DNA of 6,716 nt from Lentisphaerota bacterium (GCA_020201415.1 JAIVGW010000066.1:1-6716); one strand, 5' to 3'; shown: positions 1-6,583, numbered from the stretch's first letter. The notes: generated from the letters alone by a model not told the origin. Translations and numbers: made by a program.

Positions 1-27
1 GGGTGATGTAGTGCAAAAGCATCCGCT

Positions 28-48
28 CCAGCGGGACAAGCCCGGTGG
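28..48. repeat. Hairpin in repeat copy 1
   Basis: The arms CCAGCGGG (28-35) and CCCGGTGG (41-48) pair over seven of eight positions around the five-base loop ACAAG. The single mismatch is G31 against G45. A stable stem-loop is expected in RNA or single-stranded DNA. Its role is unknown; transcript 3'-end stabilisation or termination is possible, but no U-run follows. Confidence 0.65.
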
Positions 49-87
49 TGGCGTGGGACCGGGTGATGTAGTGCAGAAGCATTCGCT

Positions 88-108
88 CCACCGGGACAAG
101 CCGGGTGG
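88..108. repeat. Hairpin in repeat copy 2
   Basis: The arms CCACCGGG (88-95) and CCGGGTGG (101-108) pair over seven of eight positions around the same ACAAG loop. The mismatch is G93 against G103, a different position from that in copy 1. Correcting either copy with the other gives a perfect 8-bp palindromic stem, CCACCGGG-ACAAG-CCCGGTGG. This suggests an ancestral perfect hairpin. It lies about 18 bases before the Shine-Dalgarno sequence of the hydrolase gene. Confidence 0.65.
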
Positions 109-126
109 TGGCGTGGACGTAGTGCC

Positions 127-131
127 AGGAG
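127..131 (+). promoter_or_regulatory. Ribosome binding site of the glycosidase gene
   Basis: AGGAG lies seven bases before ATG 139. An in-frame TAA at 136-138 directly precedes that ATG, so no upstream extension of the gene is possible. Confidence 0.8.
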
Positions 132-138
132 AAATTAA

Positions 139-2184
139 ATGAAACAGACAACCTATATGTTGCGCCGGGTCCTGTGCCCGTGGAATTGGGAGCAGATCAT
201 TGACGAAACCGTGGCGTGGTGCATCGAACAGCGTGTCGATGAGATCATGTGGATCACGGAATCGTCCGGGATGTACAAAGAGTTGCTGCCCGTGCCGGAG
301 ATCCGTGAAATCGTGGCGCGGCTGCGCGTGGCGCAGGCGAAAACCGAGGCGGCCGGGATCCTCTATTCTATCAATCCGCTCACGACCATCGGACATGGCG
401 ATTGCGGCAACGACGTCGCGGCGATTCATCCGGGACTGGAAATGATGGTCGATTTTCGCGGTGGCGTGTCGCGGTCCTGCACATGCACGCTGTCGCCGGT
501 CTGGCTTGATCTCATGCGGGAGACCTTTGCCCTCTACGCCTCCACGCATCCGGCGCGCCTGTGGATCGAGGACGACTTCCGTTACTGCGGTCACGGGCCG
601 CACGTTCGCTATGGTTGTTATTGTCTGCGCCATATCAAGGCTTTCAGTGAGCGGATCGGTCAGGCGGTCACGCGCGAGGAACTCGTGGATGCCATGCTGC
701 GGCCCGGCGAGCCGCATCCCTGGCGGACGAGCTGGCTCGATTTTCTGGAAGAAGCGCTGGCGGAAGTGGCGGCCATGATTTGCAAGGCGGCGCAGGATGT
801 CTCGCCCCAAACCGAACTGGGCTGGATGACCAGTAATCCGATGGTCCACGAGCTGGAAGGGCGGCGGGTAACCCCGACCATGGAGGCGCTGGCGGGCGAG
901 ATGGGCCATGCGGCCATTCGCATGACCATGAGCCCCCGGGCAGAGCTGGGGCACAAGGAACTCCTCAAGGTGGACGAGACGCTCAAGAAGATGATTCCAC
1001 GGTTGCCGGCCGGGACGACGCTTTGCACGGAGCTCGAGAGTCATCCCCACTCGGCCTATACGGTTTCCGCCACGCGGATCGGCGCGGAGATCGAATGGGC
1101 GTGCGTGCTGGGAGTGCCGCACCATACGATGAACATATTCGATTACATCGGCACACCCTTGGCGGAAGAACCGACCTACAATGAGGTGCTGCGCACGCGC
1201 AAGGATGAATTTTCAGCGTTTCTGGACGCCTTCGCTGAGCTGGGGACCTTCCGCGGCATCGGTATTCCCAACGATCCCGGCAGCGCTCGGCGGGTCCATA
1301 CGCCGCATGGCGCGGATATGCTCGAATTTCTGCAGGGCGAAGACGGGTGGGTCGATCCGCTGCGCGCCTTCGGTATGCCGATCCATTCCTCCAAGAGCGA
1401 GACGGTCACCGCCGTAACGGGGCAGGGGATCTGGTGTATGAGCGATGACGAACTGACGAAAGTCTTTTCCCGGGGCGTACTGCTGGATGCCTCCGCGTTG
1501 CAAAGCCTGCAGGACCGGGGTCGCGCGGAGCTGGCCGGCGCGCACATCGAGAGGATTGTGGGCAATCGTGACCGCCCCACGGGGCCGGAGGAGTTGACGG
1601 ATCCCGACTTTGGCGGCGGACGGTATCGCTATACCTGGACCTACGGGTTCAAGCGCCTGGCCGTGCGTGAACTTGATCCCAAGGCGCGGCCCATTTCCCG
1701 CATCTTGGATGCGGACGGCGAATTCCTGTATCACGGCGTTGTGTTGTTCGAAAACGCACTGGGCGGACGCGTCGCCTCGTTCCCCCACTTCTGCGGGGCG
1801 ACAGTGCCGGACCAGAAGGGCCCGGAAGGCCCGTTCTATTCGCCGTACCGCCGCCAACAGTTCCAGGCGTTGATACCTTGGCTGGGCCGCGGGCCGGCGC
1901 CGCTGATGGTTCATACCCGCGACTGGACGCTGCCGCACCGGGCGGACGGACAACACCGGATCGGACTCGCGGTCATGAACATCAACTCCGATACCTGGCA
2001 GGGCGTACGGATGAGCTGTGCGACGGCACGCAAGGTGCGGTCCATTGCCTGGCTCGATATCAACGGAACCCGACATAAGCTGGCCCCTTCGATGTGGCAG
2101 CAGTCCGCCGGGCAGGTCGTATTAACGCTGGATACCACGGTGCCGTCATTAAGGACGGTGGCGTGTTTTTTGGAGGTTGAATAG
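139..2184 (+). CDS. Putative glycoside hydrolase, GH42/GH164-like clan A, cytoplasmic
   Basis: The 681-residue protein has no signal peptide or membrane segment, so it probably acts in the cytoplasm. Residues 1-385 look like a TIM barrel. An acidic cluster in WIEDDFR (E144, D145, D146) sits where the strand-4 acid/base is expected. TELESHPHS (E298, E300) sits where the strand-7 nucleophile is expected, followed by the motif NIFDYIG. Residues about 390-595 resemble the GATase-like domain that follows the barrel in GH42, with FGMPI near 411 and GVLLDA near 446. Residues about 610-681 form a short beta domain ending in FLEVE. This barrel, Rossmann-like, beta layout is known for GH42 beta-galactosidases and for the GH164 beta-mannosidase. 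Which family applies cannot be settled by eye, and substrate is unknown. The start is fixed by a preceding in-frame stop and a good AGGAG. The gene is co-transcribed with the adjoining lyase-like gene and probably hydrolyses imported oligosaccharides (inference). Confidence 0.75.
   Translation: MKQTTYMLRRVLCPWNWEQIIDETVAWCIEQRVDEIMWITESSGMYKELLPVPEIREIVARLRVAQAKTEAAGILYSINPLTTIGHGDCGNDVAAIHPGLEMMVDFRGGVSRSCTCTLSPVWLDLMRETFALYASTHPARLWIEDDFRYCGHGPHVRYGCYCLRHIKAFSERIGQAVTREELVDAMLRPGEPHPWRTSWLDFLEEALAEVAAMICKAAQDVSPQTELGWMTSNPMVHELEGRRVTPTMEALAGEMGHAAIRMTMSPRAELGHKELLKVDETLKKMIPRLPAGTTLCTELESHPHSAYTVSATRIGAEIEWACVLGVPHHTMNIFDYIGTPLAEEPTYNEVLRTRKDEFSAFLDAFAELGTFRGIGIPNDPGSARRVHTPHGADMLEFLQGEDGWVDPLRAFGMPIHSSKSETVTAVTGQGIWCMSDDELTKVFSRGVLLDASALQSLQDRGRAELAGAHIERIVGNRDRPTGPEELTDPDFGGGRYRYTWTYGFKRLAVRELDPKARPISRILDADGEFLYHGVVLFENALGGRVASFPHFCGATVPDQKGPEGPFYSPYRRQQFQALIPWLGRGPAPLMVHTRDWTLPHRADGQHRIGLAVMNINSDTWQGVRMSCATARKVRSIAWLDINGTRHKLAPSMWQQSAGQVVLTLDTTVPSLRTVACFLEVE
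2172..2176 (+). promoter_or_regulatory. Ribosome binding site of the lyase-like gene
   Basis: GGAGG lies inside the last codons of the hydrolase gene, eight bases before ATG 2185 and 17 before the alternative in-frame ATG 2194. The spacing favours 2185. The upstream stop TAG (2182-2184) abuts this ATG, so ribosomes may re-initiate. Confidence 0.7.
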
Positions 2185-4494
2185 ATGCATACCATGAAAT
2201 CTTTCCGTCGTCTTCCGCTTCTCGCATGCTTTTTGTTGTTTGGGTCCGGCTGGCTGCCGGGTCAAGCGGCGTCCGCGGACGCCGCCCAGCCACGCGCCGA
2301 GGCAAACGATCGCACACCCTTGCAGGGCCAGTTGGTCTGGCCGAAAAGCTGGACGGTCTTTGCCCCGATGCAAAGGCTGGAAGCCGTTTTGCCGGTCGAA
2401 GTATTAAAGACAATTCCCGACAAGATCACGTTGCCGGCGTTTACCGACCTGCCCGAAAGGGAAATTGCGGCGCGTAAGCTTGATGTGCGTCCGGGGACCA
2501 CGGTCGATTTGCTGCCGTTCTTTGAAAAACAGGCGGTGGACAATACGGCTTATGTCTTTCTTGAGATCGATTCGCCAAAAGATCAGACCGTGAACCTGGG
2601 CATTGGCGGTGATTGGTGGGTCGAGGTTTGGGTCAATGGCGCACCGGTTTTCGATACCCTGTCCGGCGGCAAGCTCAGCGGCAACATTGAGAATAATATC
2701 AGCATTCTCAATCACCAGTTTTCGGCCCCGCTTAATGCCGGCCGGAATGTGCTGGCCGTGCGGTTTATCACCGGCCGAGGAACCTCCCGGCTCGCCCTGG
2801 GGGGACCCAATGAATTTGAAGCTGCCAAGAAGCGTCAGGCCGAATATGACGCGCTGATGGCCTTTACGGTACTACCGCCCTTTGAAGAGCGTTTGGTCTT
2901 TCCGGTCGATACCCAGGCCATAGCCACCGCGGCCATGACACTGGAATTTTCCGAGCCGGAGGCGGATCTTTCCGCGGGGAGTCTGGTCGGACTTCAGGAG
3001 ATGCCCTCGCGCCAACTCTATTTTCACAAGGTGGCCGGGCGTAGCGGGTCCCTGCTGGACACGTTTGAGCGCCGTTTTGACAATCCGGTTTTTGTCCGGC
3101 TCTCCAAGTTTGCTTATCCCTGGGAAGACCGCGCCCTTGACGCTATTGTCTATACCACACCGCCCGAAGCCGGACAGCAACCGGCGGGCTCGCTCGAAGT
3201 CCTGCTCAAGACAGAGAAAGGGGCTCTTCTTTCCAAAAACGTGATCAATGACCTTTCGGCCCACGGACAATTTTTCTCGGTGGGGTTTCCTGACGCGCTG
3301 CAAGGCAAGTCCGGTGTGCTGGAAGCGATCTGGAAAGACGGCGACAAGGTCATCGGGCAGGCGGAAAAAGCGTTCAAAGTCGACGCGCCATCCGCTGTAG
3401 CCGTGTCGGGCAAAATACCTTTGCGCATCCTTAACGAGCCCGGCGCCCATATTGACCATGCGCCGATGACGGTCGGGGTGCCATTCCCCCGGGGAGCCTT
3501 GTTCGACCCCGCGCGGGTGCGTCTGGTGGATGAAGCCGGAAAGGAAATCCCGGTGCAGACAATGGTGACCGGCCGCTGGTCGCGCTTCGGGGCGGTCAAA
3601 TGGTTGCTGTGCGATTTTACGGTCAGCCTCAAGGGCAAGGGCACAACGGTCTTGCTTGAGTATGGACCGGAGATCAGGCGCCGGGCGGTGGCGCCGATGC
3701 AAGTCACGGAAACGGATCAAGGGTTTCCAGCGCTGGATAGCGGACGGATCAGGATCACGAATCAAGGGGTATGGTTTGATCCTGACGGGCAGGGGGATTT
3801 CCAGAAAGTGTTGGCGGCGGAGGCGCTTGTGGGAGCTTTTGTCAAACACGAGCAGACCGGCAGATTTTCCGTGCCGGACTCAAGCGCGCATGCGGTTGAG
3901 GAACTGGGCAGCGAGAAGGCCGTGATTCGCCGGACCGGTTGGTTCGTTGAGCCCGCGAGCAGGAAACGGTTTTGCCAATTTGTCACCCGGTTCGTCTTTC
4001 ACCGCCAGAGCCCGGTGGTGCGGATCTTTCATACCTGGATCTTCACCGGGGACGGCAACCGCGACCGGATCAGCGAAATGGGTTGGAGGTTCGACACGGC
4101 TTCCGGCGCCGAGCCCGAAGGGTTCCTCGAAAGCTTTAACGGCACCAACTGGCTGAATGACGCCTTCGTGGTGCAGTTCAATTACGACCGCTACAAATTG
4201 GCGGGAGCCCAGGCAGACGTCGAAGGGCGACTGCCCGGAGTGCTGGGCGCGACCCGCGCAACAATCCCCCCGCCACCTTCACCCGCCCGGTGCCCAAGAC
4301 GGAGGCCTTCCGCAGCCGCTTTGTCCACGAAGGGGAATTGCTCGATTTCCGCATTCCGGATGAATATACGGAAGGTGAAATCTACGAAGAGGGCATCCGC
4401 CGCGAAGGTCACTGGCAGGAAGGGCGTCCTGAAACGGTCAACGCCCAGGGGATTGCCCGCACCGAGGAGCTGTTTCTCTATTTCAGCGACATAG
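2185..4494 (+). CDS. N-terminal part of the lyase-like protein: signal peptide, beta domains, RIFT barrel
   Basis: This is the first open piece of the split gene. As written it translates to 769 residues, but only about the first 694 are authentic. After the C-run at 4266-4271 the frame becomes low-complexity and Pro/Ser/Arg/Ala-rich until TAG at 4492-4494. The N-terminus MHTMKSFRRLPLL has basic residues followed by a hydrophobic stretch, giving a Sec signal with likely cleavage after AASA near residue 31. LLAC near residue 14 resembles a lipobox, but the hydrophobic stretch before it is too short. The piece carries the accessory beta domains (GGDWWVEVWVNG is typical of a jelly-roll sugar-binding fold), the RIFT barrel and most of the central beta-sandwich. 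Confidence 0.7.
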   Translation: MHTMKSFRRLPLLACFLLFGSGWLPGQAASADAAQPRAEANDRTPLQGQLVWPKSWTVFAPMQRLEAVLPVEVLKTIPDKITLPAFTDLPEREIAARKLDVRPGTTVDLLPFFEKQAVDNTAYVFLEIDSPKDQTVNLGIGGDWWVEVWVNGAPVFDTLSGGKLSGNIENNISILNHQFSAPLNAGRNVLAVRFITGRGTSRLALGGPNEFEAAKKRQAEYDALMAFTVLPPFEERLVFPVDTQAIATAAMTLEFSEPEADLSAGSLVGLQEMPSRQLYFHKVAGRSGSLLDTFERRFDNPVFVRLSKFAYPWEDRALDAIVYTTPPEAGQQPAGSLEVLLKTEKGALLSKNVINDLSAHGQFFSVGFPDALQGKSGVLEAIWKDGDKVIGQAEKAFKVDAPSAVAVSGKIPLRILNEPGAHIDHAPMTVGVPFPRGALFDPARVRLVDEAGKEIPVQTMVTGRWSRFGAVKWLLCDFTVSLKGKGTTVLLEYGPEIRRRAVAPMQVTETDQGFPALDSGRIRITNQGVWFDPDGQGDFQKVLAAEALVGAFVKHEQTGRFSVPDSSAHAVEELGSEKAVIRRTGWFVEPASRKRFCQFVTRFVFHRQSPVVRIFHTWIFTGDGNRDRISEMGWRFDTASGAEPEGFLESFNGTNWLNDAFVVQFNYDRYKLAGAQADVEGRLPGVLGATRATIPPPPSPARCPRRRPSAAALSTKGNCSISAFRMNIRKVKSTKRASAAKVTGRKGVLKRSTPRGLPAPRSCFSISAT
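4266..4271 (+). other. Frameshift site 1: apparent loss of one C in a C6 run
   Basis: Up to here the 2185 frame reads smoothly (GVLGATRATIPP). Just after, the frame one base earlier reads smoothly (ATFTRPVPKTEAFRSRF) to 5624. Seven Cs instead of six would join them as ATIPPPATFTRPVPKTEAF. Homopolymer length error in sequencing or assembly is the simplest cause; a real mutation cannot be excluded. No convincing slippery-site and pseudoknot arrangement was seen. Confidence 0.7.
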
Positions 4495-5624
4495 CGCAAG
4501 CGCCGGATCAGGCCGCCCTGGTGATGCAGGGGCTTAATGACGACACCCTGCGCGCGATCGTGGAACCGGCCTGGGTTGCCTCCAGCGGAGTCTTTGGCAG
4601 GATCCACCCGCAGGATTTCGAAAATTACCCAGAGGAAGAGCGGCTGATCGATCTCATGCACACGGCACCCGGGCGCTGGGTCGAACGGCTTGGGTTCTAT
4701 GGTAAATGGCTGCATGGCGATTACGCGACATGGAACATGAAGCTTGATGAGCAGACGGTTTCGACCTACCGGACGTTGCGCAAGAATCATCACACCTGGC
4801 CCTACGATTGGGCGCCGTTTGCCCGCAGTGGCGATCCCCGTTTGCTGAAGTTCGCCGAGACGGCAACCCGCCAGATGACGGATGCGAATTTCTGCCACTA
4901 TGCCAGCGCGGATGTGGATCAAGCGGTCGGGCCGGAACATTTCCGCCGTCAGGGATGGTGGTTGCGCTCGTTGTTGCCATGGAGTGGAGGCGGCGGACCG
5001 CGTCGGAGAACCTACACCATCGATACCGACTACATTTGGCATGCTTATCAGATGACCGGCTACTCCCGGGCCCGGGACATGCTGTTGCTCCTGCAGCGGC
5101 TGATGCCGCACGACGAAAGCGTGGCCTCTGGTCCGCGGACGACATGCTCGATGCTTGCCAGCTACATCGACATGTATAACGGCACGTTTGACCCGTATTT
5201 CCTCGCCGCGGCGTGGGAGATCTCGGATCTCTATGACTTCCTGTATGCAAGATTGGGTGAAGTGGATTACTATACGTTTGCCGAGAGCTATGATTATGCC
5301 GGACACGGCTGGCGGGGTGAGCAGCAGAAATGGGCCGATTTTACCCGGGACCCCGGTCACATCCGCCTGGCCCTTAACAATGCGAATGCCCAGAACAGCC
5401 CGATTCGGGTCGGGGCCCGGCTGGTGGGATCGACGGACGGCGACGGGGGAGCTAGCGCCAGTATGGCCGCTTTCGGATGGGATCAAACCGGCGATCCGTA
5501 TTATCTGGGGCGCATTCTTGCTGAGTTGGACGCCTTGCGCACCTCGGTCTATGAAGGGGAAATCGAGTATCTTCGCGGCACGGATGGCACAACGGGCCGG
5601 CCACGGCTATCTGCCCATGCGTAA
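4290..5624 (+). CDS. Middle part of the lyase-like protein: end of beta-sandwich and alpha/alpha barrel
   Basis: This is the second open piece, in the frame one base earlier than the first. The first usable start codon is GTG 4290, but no Shine-Dalgarno sequence precedes it, so independent translation is unlikely. It carries the predicted alpha/alpha-toroid, probably the catalytic domain. Aromatic and acidic motifs include GFYGKWLHGDYATWN, KNHHTWPYDWAPFARSGD, TYTIDTDYIWHAYQMTGY and MYNGTFDPYFLAAAWEISD. The repeated pattern of a sample-visit helix followed by a GDP or TGY turn fits alpha-helical hairpin repeats of a toroid. Authentic sequence continues to about GTDGTTG near 5594; the remaining residues to TAA 5622-5624 are out of frame. 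A 431-residue antisense ORF across it is a shadow. Confidence 0.68.
   Translation: MPKTEAFRSRFVHEGELLDFRIPDEYTEGEIYEEGIRREGHWQEGRPETVNAQGIARTEELFLYFSDIAQAPDQAALVMQGLNDDTLRAIVEPAWVASSGVFGRIHPQDFENYPEEERLIDLMHTAPGRWVERLGFYGKWLHGDYATWNMKLDEQTVSTYRTLRKNHHTWPYDWAPFARSGDPRLLKFAETATRQMTDANFCHYASADVDQAVGPEHFRRQGWWLRSLLPWSGGGGPRRRTYTIDTDYIWHAYQMTGYSRARDMLLLLQRLMPHDESVASGPRTTCSMLASYIDMYNGTFDPYFLAAAWEISDLYDFLYARLGEVDYYTFAESYDYAGHGWRGEQQKWADFTRDPGHIRLALNNANAQNSPIRVGARLVGSTDGDGGASASMAAFGWDQTGDPYYLGRILAELDALRTSVYEGEIEYLRGTDGTTGRPRLSAHA
5594..5602 (+). other. Frameshift site 2: apparent gain of one base
   Basis: The middle frame reads LRGTDGTTG, and the restored original frame continues GHGYLPMRNSQWDMPGKAL. 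Removing one base anywhere in GGGCCGGCC (5594-5602) joins them, giving TTGGHGYLP or TTAGHGYLP. This exactly cancels site 1, so the 6394-6396 TGA is in frame with the 2185 ATG. The GC-rich, self-complementary GGCCGGCC context is prone to sequencing or assembly error. Confidence 0.7.
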
Positions 5625-6396
5625 TTCGCAGTGGGATATGCCGGGCAAGGCGCTTGCCGCGATCCATGGGGCTAAAGAACTGCCGGATGTGATCCCGGCC
5701 CAATTCATGATCCAAAGCTCCCAGGTGCCTGGCTCCGGAAGTGATGCCTACACATTCCAACTGCCGGTCAGCTACATCAGGAAAGCGGGCGCCGAACCGA
5801 TCAACCTTTACCTGGACAGCCGGGGCCGTCGCAAGGAAATCTATCAATATGATATCAGGCAGATCGATGGCACGGGAAACCTGATCGGCGATTGGCAGCC
5901 GCCATTCAAGGTAACCATTCCCGCCGATCAGCCCGCAGGGATTTATGCAGTGCATCTGGGCGGGACAGTTGTTCCCGACGCAGGGGGCGATATCGCTTTA
6001 CTTAAACGCCGGTCCGGCTTCATTTTCTTCCCGCTGACCGGACCCGGTGTTCCGGAAGTTCTGACTTTTCCGCGGGACGCCAAAGGAACAAGAGTTCAGG
6101 CCGGCGGCCAGGGCTACTGGTTCATGGTCCCCGAAGGAACGCAGGAATTCTGGATCGAGTTGGGCGCCGGCCGCCCGACCAGCCGCTACTCTGTTTGGAA
6201 CCCGCAGGGCGAGCGTGTCTTCTCCGGATATCCCACGGACGAGGTGCAGAAGATCGACATCGGGGTCGATTCCGGTCTGGACGGGAAACTCTGGCGGGTC
6301 ACGGGAGGGAATTGCACGATCGATCCAAAAATCCCGCCCTACTTCGCGGTCACGCGCTCGAAGTGGTTTGATCCGGGAATATCCGCTCAACCCTGA
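5599..6396 (+). CDS. C-terminal part of the lyase-like protein: end of toroid and beta-sandwich domain
   Basis: This is the third piece, back in the frame of the 2185 start. It begins just after the second frameshift and ends at TGA 6394-6396. The first downstream ATG is 5617, without a recognisable ribosome binding site, so it is not an independent gene. It finishes the helical barrel (GHGYLPMRNSQWDMPGKAL) and then forms a beta-rich region of about 235 residues. One part contains PFKVTIPADQPAGIYAVHLG, typical of an Ig-like or carbohydrate-binding beta-sandwich. A last module contains FMVPEGTQEFWIELG and KLWRVTGG and ends PYFAVTRSKWFDP. The ending resembles terminal beta domains of large exported polysaccharide-degrading proteins in PVC bacteria (recalled pattern, not searched). 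Likely role: substrate binding or packing against the barrel. Confidence 0.65.
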   Translation, partial: GHGYLPMRNSQWDMPGKALAAIHGAKELPDVIPAQFMIQSSQVPGSGSDAYTFQLPVSYIRKAGAEPINLYLDSRGRRKEIYQYDIRQIDGTGNLIGDWQPPFKVTIPADQPAGIYAVHLGGTVVPDAGGDIALLKRRSGFIFFPLTGPGVPEVLTFPRDAKGTRVQAGGQGYWFMVPEGTQEFWIELGAGRPTSRYSVWNPQGERVFSGYPTDEVQKIDIGVDSGLDGKLWRVTGGNCTIDPKIPPYFAVTRSKWFDPGISAQP

Positions 6397-6405
6397 GCAG
6401 CGTCT

Positions 6406-6429
6406 CCGCCGTTATTGCTAATCCGGCGG
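6406..6429 (+). terminator. Possible terminator hairpin after the lyase-like gene
   Basis: CCGCCG (6406-6411) and CGGCGG (6424-6429) form a perfect 6-bp GC stem with a 12-base loop, starting ten bases after the stop codon. The following bases (GATACGTTCTGTGTG) are only mildly T-rich, so intrinsic termination would be weak. Position at the end of the operon and before a new promoter supports the call. Confidence 0.35.
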
Positions 6430-6515
6430 GATACGTTCTGTGTGATTCATGCGTCCTAGGTTGTATCTTAATGCCGTCAAAGTGGATCAGAGTGTGGATA
6501 TCGTGGAAAAGAGCG

Positions 6516-6545
6516 TTGACAGGCTCCGCGGGGGAATGTTCTAAT
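6516..6545 (+). promoter_or_regulatory. Sigma-70-type promoter for the downstream exported gene
   Basis: A perfect -35 TTGACA (6516-6521) is followed after 18 bases by TCTAAT (6540-6545), which has five of six consensus -10 bases. TG at 6537-6538 makes it an extended -10 (TGT-TCTAAT). The spacer is GC-rich. Transcription should start near 6552, leaving a leader of about 85 nt. The match is far better than chance in this GC-rich window and lies in the longest intergenic gap. Confidence 0.75.
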
Positions 6546-6561
6546 GTACAGTATCAGTTGC

Positions 6562-6583
6562 GCCGATTATGGCTATGGTCGGC
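6562..6583 (+). other. Small hairpin in the 5' leader
   Basis: GCCGA (6562-6566) pairs with TCGGC (6579-6583) around a 12-base loop within the predicted leader of the downstream gene. With only five base pairs, it could be chance. No known riboswitch motif was recognised in the leader. Confidence 0.2.

Larger units (their letters stand above)
1..120. repeat. Tandem 60-bp repeat, two copies, REP-like
   Basis: Two head-to-tail copies (1-60 and 61-120) agree at 52 of the first 56 positions. They differ at offsets 16, 23, 31 and 43 and diverge in the last four bases. A remnant of a third unit (TAGTGC, 120-125) follows directly and runs into the ribosome binding site of the next gene. Each copy contains a GC-rich inverted repeat around the loop ACAAG. 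The left edge is cut by the window, so more copies may exist upstream. The palindromic core and tandem arrangement resemble dispersed intergenic REP-type elements. This is inferred from structure, since other copies in the genome cannot be seen here. Confidence 0.85.
2..142 (+). other. Possible 3' end of an upstream reading frame (repeat-encoded)
   Basis: One forward frame is open from the window edge through both repeat copies and stops at TGA 140-142. It shares an ATGA overlap with the hydrolase start at 139. It would encode a tail with a 20-residue repeat beginning GDVVQKH and containing RDKPGGGV. The ATGA overlap is typical of translationally coupled operon genes. Against coding, all three reverse frames of the repeat are also open, the repeat is palindromic, and two of its four substitutions change the residue. 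It is more likely a fortuitous open stretch in a GC-rich element than a real C-terminus, but the sequence upstream is missing. Confidence 0.2.
2185..6396 (+). pseudogene. Exported exo-rhamnogalacturonan lyase-like (PcRGLX/YetA, PL26-type) protein, split by two frameshifts
   Basis: This is one gene of about 1403 codons in three pieces. The frame shifts near 4266-4271 and returns near 5594-5602, so start and stop share a frame. Nominal domain order: Sec signal peptide (1-31, AASA then DA); beta-rich jelly-roll-like domain (about 40-215); second beta domain (about 225-400); RIFT barrel with GVPFPRG (431-437) and an RW...VKW motif (464-473); central beta-sandwich with HTWIFTGD (616-623); alpha/alpha barrel with GFYGKW (837-842), ATWN (848-851) and TWPYDW (871-876); C-terminal beta domain (about 1166-1403). 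The core order matches Penicillium PcRGLX (PL26) and Bacillus YetA proteins, which act on rhamnogalacturonan or related acidic glycans by beta-elimination. The family call is motif recognition from memory; substrate and activity are inferred. Either a recent pseudogene or, more likely, an intact gene with two sequence errors, because coding quality stays high in all pieces. Confidence 0.72.

Noticed and set aside
1213..2076. 287-residue open reading frame on the - strand
   Set aside because: It is antisense to the second half of the glycosidase gene, whose sense frame has clear family-like motifs.
2215..2232. Lipoprotein signal (LLAC) in the lyase-like protein
   Set aside because: The cysteine comes only about 14 residues from the start, with a very short hydrophobic run before it. 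The hydrophobic core continues past it to a good AASA cleavage site.
2872..3849. 325-residue open reading frame on the - strand
   Set aside because: It is antisense to the accessory beta domains and RIFT barrel of the lyase-like gene, has no ribosome binding site or recognisable domain, and has skewed composition.
4266..4290. Programmed ribosomal frameshifting at the C-run
   Set aside because: No typical slippery heptamer with a downstream stable structure was recognised, and a second compensating shift further on makes sequence error or mutation simpler.
4191..5486. 431-residue open reading frame on the - strand
   Set aside because: It lies wholly antisense to the lyase-like gene. The + strand pieces show family motifs and plausible domain sequence, while the antisense product is Arg/Pro/Gly/His-rich without motifs. 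Typical shadow in GC-rich DNA.
5155..5598. Upstream extension of the C-terminal fragment to ATG 5155
   Set aside because: In this stretch the authentic coding frame is that of the middle fragment (AAAWEISD, YTFAESYDYAGHGW). The 5155 frame here gives Arg/Ser/Thr-rich sequence without motifs, so it only happens to be open.
6448..6515. Operator-like palindrome upstream of the promoter
   Set aside because: Only short chance palindromes such as CCTAGG were found; no dyad long enough to support a repressor site.
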